This document shows positions 58,879-64,000 of a DNA stretch of 64,000 nt, in pieces. Source of the stretch: Dechloromonas denitrificans (GTDB taxonomy: Bacteria; Pseudomonadota; Gammaproteobacteria; Burkholderiales; Rhodocyclaceae); NCBI RefSeq assembly GCF_020510665.1, contig NZ_CP075187.1:3355001-3419000 (forward strand), read 5' to 3'. Position numbers and translations under genes: made by a program. Within the stretch, counting starts at the first letter, position 1. Every line of letters begins with the position of its first letter. The notes beneath the pieces are model-generated. The model did no database searches. It was not told where the DNA came from and saw only the letters and a program-made list of their open reading frames with translations.

Positions 58879-60375
58879 ATGCTGATTTGGTTCGTCGTCC
58901 TTTACCTGCTCGTTTCCATCGGCATCGGCCTGTTTGCGGCAACCCGCGTTCATAGCGCCAAAGACTTTGCCGTCGCCGGACGCCACCTGCCGCTGCCGGT
59001 CGTGACCGCAACCGTATTTGCCACCTGGTTTGGTGCCGAAGCTGTCTTCGGCGTTTCCGCCACCTTCGTCAAGGAGGGCTTGCGCGGCGTCGTTGCCGAC
59101 CCATTCGGCTCGGCCATGTGCCTGATCATCGCCGGCTTCTTTTTCGCCAATAAACTCTACAAGCTGAATATCCTGACGCTCGGCGATTATTTCCGGATGC
59201 GTTACAACCGCAGCGTCGAAGTCCTCACCACGCTCTGCATCGTGGCCAGCTATCTCGGCTGGGTGTCGGCCCAGATCAAGGCGCTCGGCCTGGTGTTCAA
59301 TGTCGTGACCAGCGGCTACATCAGCCAGAGCGCCGGCATGATCCTCGGCGCCGCCATCGTGCTGACCTACACCACCTTCGGCGGCATGCTCTCGGTCGCC
59401 ATTCTCGATTTCGTCCAGATGGGCGTCATCATGGGCGGCATGCTGTACATCGGCTATATCGTCTCCGGCCTGACCGGCGGCGTCGAATTGGTCATCAATC
59501 ACGCGTCGACCGCAGGCAAGCTCGATTTCTTTCCGCCGCCCGACCCCTGGCAATGGCTGACCTTTCTCGGCGCCTGGATGACGATGATGCTCGGCTCGAT
59601 TCCGCAACAGGATGTCTTCCAGCGCATCACCTCCGCCAAGAGCCAGAAAATTGCGCTCTGGGGTTCGGTGCTCGGTGCCTCGATCTACTTCTGCTTCACC
59701 TTTGTGCCAATGTTCATCGCCTATTCGGCAACGCTGATCGACCCTGAACTTTTCAACGGCCTGCTGCAGACCGATTCGCAGCTCGTCCTGCCAACCCTTG
59801 TCCTGCAACACACCCCGGTCTTTGCCCAAGCCATTTTCTTCGGCGCCGTGCTATCGGCCATCATGAGTTGCTCGTCGGCCACCTTGCTGGCACCTTCGGT
59901 CGCTTTTTCGGAAAACATCATCCGCGGCTTTTTTCCACACATGGATGACCGTCGCTTCCTGATGGTCATGCGAGCTTCGATCGTCGTCTTTGCCTGCATC
60001 GTCCTGAGCTTTGCGCTCAACTCCAACGCCAGCATTTTCAAGATGGTTGAAAATGCCTACAAAGTCACGCTGGCCGGTGCTTTCGTTCCCTTGTTCTTCG
60101 GTGCTTTCTGGCGGCGCGCCAGCACGCAGGGTGCGCTCTGTGCCATTTTCGGCGGCCTCGTTTCATGGCTGCTGATCGAACTGCTGGTCGGCGAAGCCAG
60201 TCTTGTCCCGCCGCAACTGATCGGCCTGGCCGTCAGCATGACGGGCATGGTCGCCGGATCCTTGCTGCCGCAATGGGTCGGCCATGCCATGCCGCTCGAA
60301 GACATGCACAGCGCCTTGCACCATCGCGCCGCAGCGGAAACCCACCACACGGCAGAACATCCGCACCGCCATTAA
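58879..60375 (+). CDS. Sodium:solute symporter family protein with His-rich C-terminus
   Basis: A 498-residue inner-membrane transporter of the SSS family with about 13 hydrophobic helices. VAGRHLPLPVVTATVFATWFGAEAVFG, LTLGDYFRMRYNRSVEVL and GSIPQQDVFQRITSAKS are typical. The substrate is not evident. The last 23 residues contain eight histidines (HSALHH...ETHHTAEHPHRH), a possible metal-binding tail. No Shine-Dalgarno is visible; a palindrome occupies that position. Confidence 0.87.
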   Translation: MLIWFVVLYLLVSIGIGLFAATRVHSAKDFAVAGRHLPLPVVTATVFATWFGAEAVFGVSATFVKEGLRGVVADPFGSAMCLIIAGFFFANKLYKLNILTLGDYFRMRYNRSVEVLTTLCIVASYLGWVSAQIKALGLVFNVVTSGYISQSAGMILGAAIVLTYTTFGGMLSVAILDFVQMGVIMGGMLYIGYIVSGLTGGVELVINHASTAGKLDFFPPPDPWQWLTFLGAWMTMMLGSIPQQDVFQRITSAKSQKIALWGSVLGASIYFCFTFVPMFIAYSATLIDPELFNGLLQTDSQLVLPTLVLQHTPVFAQAIFFGAVLSAIMSCSSATLLAPSVAFSENIIRGFFPHMDDRRFLMVMRASIVVFACIVLSFALNSNASIFKMVENAYKVTLAGAFVPLFFGAFWRRASTQGALCAIFGGLVSWLLIELLVGEASLVPPQLIGLAVSMTGMVAGSLLPQWVGHAMPLEDMHSALHHRAAAETHHTAEHPHRH

Positions 60376-60475
60376 AACGGGTTCAAATGGCCCGATAAGT
60401 CACGATCACCTGACATTGAGTCGGAAGCGGGGCGCGCTGCAACCAAAACAGAATGATTGTTACCAAAGATAAGGG

Positions 60476-60504
60476 CTGACGGCACCGTCGATAGTCCATA
60501 AAAT
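60476..60504 (+). promoter_or_regulatory. Promoter of the VanZ gene with predicted leaderless transcript
   Basis: CTGACG (60476-60481) and TAAAAT (60499-60504) are 17 bp apart. The ATG at 60511 is only 6 bp after the -10 box, so transcription would start at the start codon. The start codon itself lies in the palindrome GGGACATGTCCC (60506-60517). The rest of the 135-bp gap after the symporter shows no terminator. Confidence 0.45.
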
Positions 60505-60510
60505 TGGGAC

Positions 60511-61569
60511 ATGTCCCAGTTTTCCCGCGGCCCCATCCTGCTTTCCCGCTACCTTGCACTCGCCTGGCTCGGGTTGGTCATCTACGGCAGCCTGCACCCG
60601 TTTACCGGCTGGCGCGACACCGGCATTTCACCTTTTGCCTTTCTCGAAGGCGGCCTGCCGCGCTATTGGACCTTCTTTGACCTGGCCGCCAATGTCGCGG
60701 TCTACCTGCCACTCGGCTTCTTTTTGACCCTGGCGCTTTATGGTCTGCCGGGACGGCTGACCGCACTTGTACTCGCCGTGCTGCTAGCCGGCGGCGTCAG
60801 TTTTGGCATGGAAGCCATACAAAGCTGGCTTCCGTCGCGCGTCCCGTCCAATCTTGATCTGGCCTGCAACAGTCTGGGCGGATTATTCGGTGCGATGTGG
60901 GCCCAAAGCGTCGGGCCACGCGTTTTTGCGCGGATTTCAGCCTGGCAGGATGAGGTCATCGCCCCGATTCCACACGCCGAACTCGGCCTGACCCTGCTTG
61001 GCCTCTGGCTGCTCGTCCCGCTGTCGCCGGAAACCCTGCTGTTCGGTGCAGGTGATTTGCGTCAGACGCTCGGTTTGAGCGGCGCGGTGCCTTTTGCTGC
61101 CGAAAGCTTCATGTTGATCGATGCCAGCATCACCGCCTTCAATGCCCTGGCGGTCGGGCTGATTGTCCGGATGTTGTGCGCCCGCCTGATCGTCGCCTAT
61201 CTGATCGTGCCGCTTTTTCTGCTGCTCGGACTGGCCATCCGGACACTGGCCGCAGCCATCCTGATCAGCCCGGGCGAAGCACTGGCCTGGCTGACCCCTG
61301 GAGCCCAGACCGGTCTGGGACTCGCTGCCATCACCCTCGCACTGACCCTGCTGCTACCCGCCACGCCGCGCCTGATGATCGCGGCCATGGCCTTGATGGC
61401 CGGTACCGTGCTGGTCAATCTGGCGCCACCCAACCCGTACTCGACCGCCGCTCTGGCCACTTGGCGGCAGGGTCACTTTCTCAATTTCAACGGCCTCACC
61501 CGACTCGTGGGTACGCTATGGCCTTTCCTGACCCTGCCATTTCTGCTCCTGACAACACGTCGACCGTAA
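60511..61569 (+). CDS. VanZ-family membrane protein
   Basis: A 352-residue polytopic membrane protein. The VanZ-like core is in the first 140 residues (AWLGLVIYGSLHPFTGWRD, FFDLAANVAVYLPLGFFLTL, EAIQSWLPSRVPSNLDLACNSLGGLFGA), followed by five or more extra helices. VanZ proteins are linked to glycopeptide tolerance in Gram-positives; in proteobacteria the role is unknown. Its 3' end overlaps the P-type ATPase gene by 52 bp. Confidence 0.85.
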   Translation: MSQFSRGPILLSRYLALAWLGLVIYGSLHPFTGWRDTGISPFAFLEGGLPRYWTFFDLAANVAVYLPLGFFLTLALYGLPGRLTALVLAVLLAGGVSFGMEAIQSWLPSRVPSNLDLACNSLGGLFGAMWAQSVGPRVFARISAWQDEVIAPIPHAELGLTLLGLWLLVPLSPETLLFGAGDLRQTLGLSGAVPFAAESFMLIDASITAFNALAVGLIVRMLCARLIVAYLIVPLFLLLGLAIRTLAAAILISPGEALAWLTPGAQTGLGLAAITLALTLLLPATPRLMIAAMALMAGTVLVNLAPPNPYSTAALATWRQGHFLNFNGLTRLVGTLWPFLTLPFLLLTTRRP

Positions 61570-64000
61570 GCTGGCATGCGGAAACGGCCGAAAATGCCGC
61601 CCGGCGCCTGTCGACCGACCTGCAGCGCGGTCTCGACGCGATCGAGGCCGATGCGCGGCTCACCCGGTACGGCCCCAATCAATTAAGCCGGAGCAGTGCG
61701 ACTCCGGGCTGGAAACGGTTTATCAGCCAGCTTTCCCAGCCGCTCGTCATCGTCCTCCTCGGGGCCGGCAGCATCACCGCCGGACTGGGTGAGTGGATCG
61801 ACAGCAGCGTCATTTTCGGCGTCGTTCTGGTCAACGCTGTCATCGGCTACTGGCAGGAAGCGCAAGCCGAAGGCGCCCTGGCCGCCCTGGCCCGGACCGT
61901 CAGCACCCCGGTAACCGTCTTGCGCAGCGGCCAGCATCAGCAACTCGACGCCCGCCAACTCGTTCCCGGCGACATCGTGCAACTTGCCGCCGGCGACCGC
62001 ACCCCGGCCGACCTGCGTATTTTTCATCAGCGCGAATTGCACACGGATGACTCGATGCTGACCGGCGAATCACTGCCGGTCAGCAAACACAGCGAAATCA
62101 TCGGGCAGGAAACAATGCTGGCCGAACGCCACAACATGGCCTACGCCGGCACCACCGTGGTGGCGGGTCAGGGCAGTGGCATCGTGATTGCCACCGGCGA
62201 TACCACGGAGACCGGGCGCATTGCCGGCCTGATCGCCGCGGCAGATGAACTCGCCACACCATTGACCCGCAAGATGACAGCCTTCTCGAACTGGCTGCTT
62301 TGGGCGATCGGCGGGCTCGCGCTGCTCACTTTCGGAATCGGGCTGGCGCGCGGCGAAAGCGCCTTCGAGATGTTCATGGCCGCGGTTGCCCTGGCCGTCG
62401 GCGCGATTCCGGAAGGACTGCCGGCGGCCGTCACCGTCACCCTGGCCATCGGCGTTGCCCGCATGGCACGCCGCCGGGCGATCATCCGGCACTTGCCGGC
62501 CGTCGAAACACTGGGCAGCACCACCATTATCTGCTCGGACAAAACCGGCACCCTGACCGAAAATGCCATGACCGTTCGCGCCCTTTGGGTGGCCGGCCAA
62601 AATTTTGCGGTCAGCGGCCACGGCTACGCACCGGAAGGCACGATCAGCCAACAGGAAAATCCCGCCGGGATCACCGGCGCCTTGCGGGAAATGCTCGTTG
62701 CCGGCGCCCTGTGCAACGATGCCCACCTGAATCGCAGCGGCCCGCACTGGAAAATCACCGGCGACCCAACTGAAGCGGCCTTGCTGGTCGTCGCCCGCAA
62801 AGGCGGCCTGGACGAACAGACGCTCAGGACCTTGCTGCCACGCCATGACGAGCTCCCGTTCGATGCCTGCCGCCAATACATGGCCACGGCGCACCGGACG
62901 GATCGCGGGCAACAGCTTTACCTGAAAGGCGCAGTGGAAAAGCTGCTGCCGCTTTGCCGCGGTCAACTGCAACAAGAGGGTCAAATCGCTCCATTCAAGC
63001 CGAGCGATGTCGAGCAGGCCGCACACGCGTTGGCCGGGCAGGGAATGCGCGTCCTGCTGCTGGCCAGCCGACAATGCCCGGGCAACGCACCGCTCGACGA
63101 TGCCACCGTCGCCGACCTGACGCTGCTCGGCCTGGTCGGCATGATCGATCCGCCACGCAAGGCGGCGATCGGCGCCATCCGCCACTGCCACTCGGCCGGC
63201 ATCCGGGTCAAGATGATCACCGGCGACCATGCCGTCACGGCACAAGCCATTGCGCGCCAAATCGGCCTGAACAGCGAACGGGTGATAACCGGCCGGGAAC
63301 TGGCCCGACTCGATGAACCGGCATTGGCCGCCGCCGCTCACGAGGCCGATGTCTTTGCCCGCGTGGAACCCGAGCAAAAACTGCGTCTCGTCCGCGCCTT
63401 GCAGGGCCGTGGCGAAGTGGTGGCGATGACCGGCGACGGCGTCAACGACGCCCCTGCCCTGAAACAAGCCGATATCGGCATTGCCATGGGCCAGGGGGGC
63501 ACCGAAGTGGCCAAGGCCGCCGCCGACATGGTGCTGACCGACGACAATTTCGCCAGTATCGAAGCCGCTGTCGAAGAAGGGCGGGGCGTCTGGGACAATC
63601 TGGTCAAATTCATCACCTGGACACTGCCGACCAATTTTGGCGAAGGCCTGGTCATCGTTGCCGCCATCATTTTCGGCGCAACATTGCCGATCACGCCGCT
63701 GCAGATTCTCTGGATCAACATGACCACCGCCGTGCTGCTCGGCCTGACGCTGGCCTTCGAGCCGATCGAGCGTGGCATCATGCAACGACCACCACGCCGA
63801 CTCGACACACCGGTCCTCGACCGCGCCCTGATCCGGCGCATCACGCTGGTTTCACTGTTGCTGCTCGCCGGTTCATTCGGCCTTTTCCTGCGCCAACTCG
63901 ATCAGGGCCACACCCTTGCCGAAGCTCGCACTGTCGCGGTCAACGTCTTCGTCATGGTCGAAATCTTCTACCTGTTCAACTGCCGCTCACTGACTGTCGG
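61518..64000 (+). CDS. Cation-transporting P-type ATPase (partial, 3' end beyond window)
   Basis: About 827 residues are visible without a stop, so the gene runs off the window. Residues about 15-80 are the cation-ATPase N-domain (WHAETAENAARRL...RYGPNQLS). TGES is at T182, and PEGLP in helix M4 marks the P2-type (Ca2+/SERCA- or Na+-like) group. The phosphorylated aspartate is D341 in CSDKTGTLT, and the hinge TGDGVND has D640. The last visible helix region is NVFVMVEIFYLFNCRSLTVG. ATG 61518 lies inside the VanZ gene and is the only good start in frame. The ion cannot be settled from sequence alone. Confidence 0.9.
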   Translation, partial: MAFPDPAISAPDNTSTVSWHAETAENAARRLSTDLQRGLDAIEADARLTRYGPNQLSRSSATPGWKRFISQLSQPLVIVLLGAGSITAGLGEWIDSSVIFGVVLVNAVIGYWQEAQAEGALAALARTVSTPVTVLRSGQHQQLDARQLVPGDIVQLAAGDRTPADLRIFHQRELHTDDSMLTGESLPVSKHSEIIGQETMLAERHNMAYAGTTVVAGQGSGIVIATGDTTETGRIAGLIAAADELATPLTRKMTAFSNWLLWAIGGLALLTFGIGLARGESAFEMFMAAVALAVGAIPEGLPAAVTVTLAIGVARMARRRAIIRHLPAVETLGSTTIICSDKTGTLTENAMTVRALWVAGQNFAVSGHGYAPEGTISQQENPAGITGALREMLVAGALCNDAHLNRSGPHWKITGDPTEAALLVVARKGGLDEQTLRTLLPRHDELPFDACRQYMATAHRTDRGQQLYLKGAVEKLLPLCRGQLQQEGQIAPFKPSDVEQAAHALAGQGMRVLLLASRQCPGNAPLDDATVADLTLLGLVGMIDPPRKAAIGAIRHCHSAGIRVKMITGDHAVTAQAIARQIGLNSERVITGRELARLDEPALAAAAHEADVFARVEPEQKLRLVRALQGRGEVVAMTGDGVNDAPALKQADIGIAMGQGGTEVAKAAADMVLTDDNFASIEAAVEEGRGVWDNLVKFITWTLPTNFGEGLVIVAAIIFGATLPITPLQILWINMTTAVLLGLTLAFEPIERGIMQRPPRRLDTPVLDRALIRRITLVSLLLLAGSFGLFLRQLDQGHTLAEARTVAVNVFVMVEIFYLFNCRSLTV

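Noticed and set aside
62070-63785. 571-codon open frame antisense to the P-type ATPase
   Set aside because: Shadow frame; the plus strand encodes all P-type ATPase motifs in order.

Overview
The window looks like a chromosomal segment of a Rhodocyclaceae-type betaproteobacterium (Dechloromonas/Azonexus-like). This is inferred from the high-GC codon use, the gene content (PTS-Ntr genes hprK-ptsN beside rpoN and hpf, a Liv-type transporter with a fused LivM-LivG, abundant chemotaxis and c-di-GMP type signalling) and the gene order mnmG-rsmG-parA-parB-atpIBEFHAGDC. That order is typical of the neighbourhood of a replication origin. No database search was possible. Nearly all of the DNA is coding, and gene ends are often overlapped (ATGA or TTGA).

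Layout: 1-4990 is a branched-chain amino-acid-type ABC transporter with tandem substrate-binding proteins, a LivH permease, a LivM-LivG fusion and LivF. 5012-6697 (-) is a response regulator with TPRs. 6888-10997 is mnmG-rsmG-parA-parB. 11114-17989 is the complete F1Fo ATP synthase operon behind a good sigma70-type promoter. 18032-19632 is an IS1182-type insertion sequence (copy 1). 19677-23539 (-) holds ubiJ, ubiE, a DUF971 protein, an unknown 508-residue protein and a HIT protein. 23648-30110 (-) holds a 1291-residue FAD/FeS oxidoreductase, a YqaA protein and a chemoreceptor.

30238-35737 is ilvA, then a sulfur group (sulfate-binding protein, degenerate EAL protein, cysteine synthase, PatB-type lyase). 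35734-41815 carries folate, murein, tRNA and lipid-type housekeeping genes (fau, slt, NDUFA9-like, cca, DUF2905, hydrolase). 41805-50411 is a signalling-rich stretch (YjfB, unknown protein, MidA, FIST plus hybrid kinase, ttcA, cyclase-FHA). 50440-52040 is IS copy 2, in the opposite orientation. 52082-57877 (-) is psiF, hprK, ptsN, hpf, rpoN, lptB, recX and recA. 58143-64000 is an RluA-type pseudouridine synthase, a sodium:solute symporter, a VanZ protein and a P-type ATPase cut by the window end.

The most interesting observation is the IS pair. Each copy sits in a bidirectional Rho-independent terminator between convergent genes, and each is flanked by a direct repeat that is the whole terminator stem-loop (20 bp in one case, 24 bp in the other). 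The element carries its own inward-facing terminator at each end, and the left one runs straight into the -10 box of an apparently leaderless transposase gene. This looks like an element that recognises terminator hairpins, duplicates them and replaces the host terminators it breaks. Other points are a parS-like 16-mer hidden in a conserved Cys codon run, a recurrent intergenic palindrome CGGTCGACCG, a terminator-like leader hairpin that buries the Shine-Dalgarno sequence of the sulfate-binding gene, and recA-recX wired directly into lptB-rpoN-ptsN-hprK.
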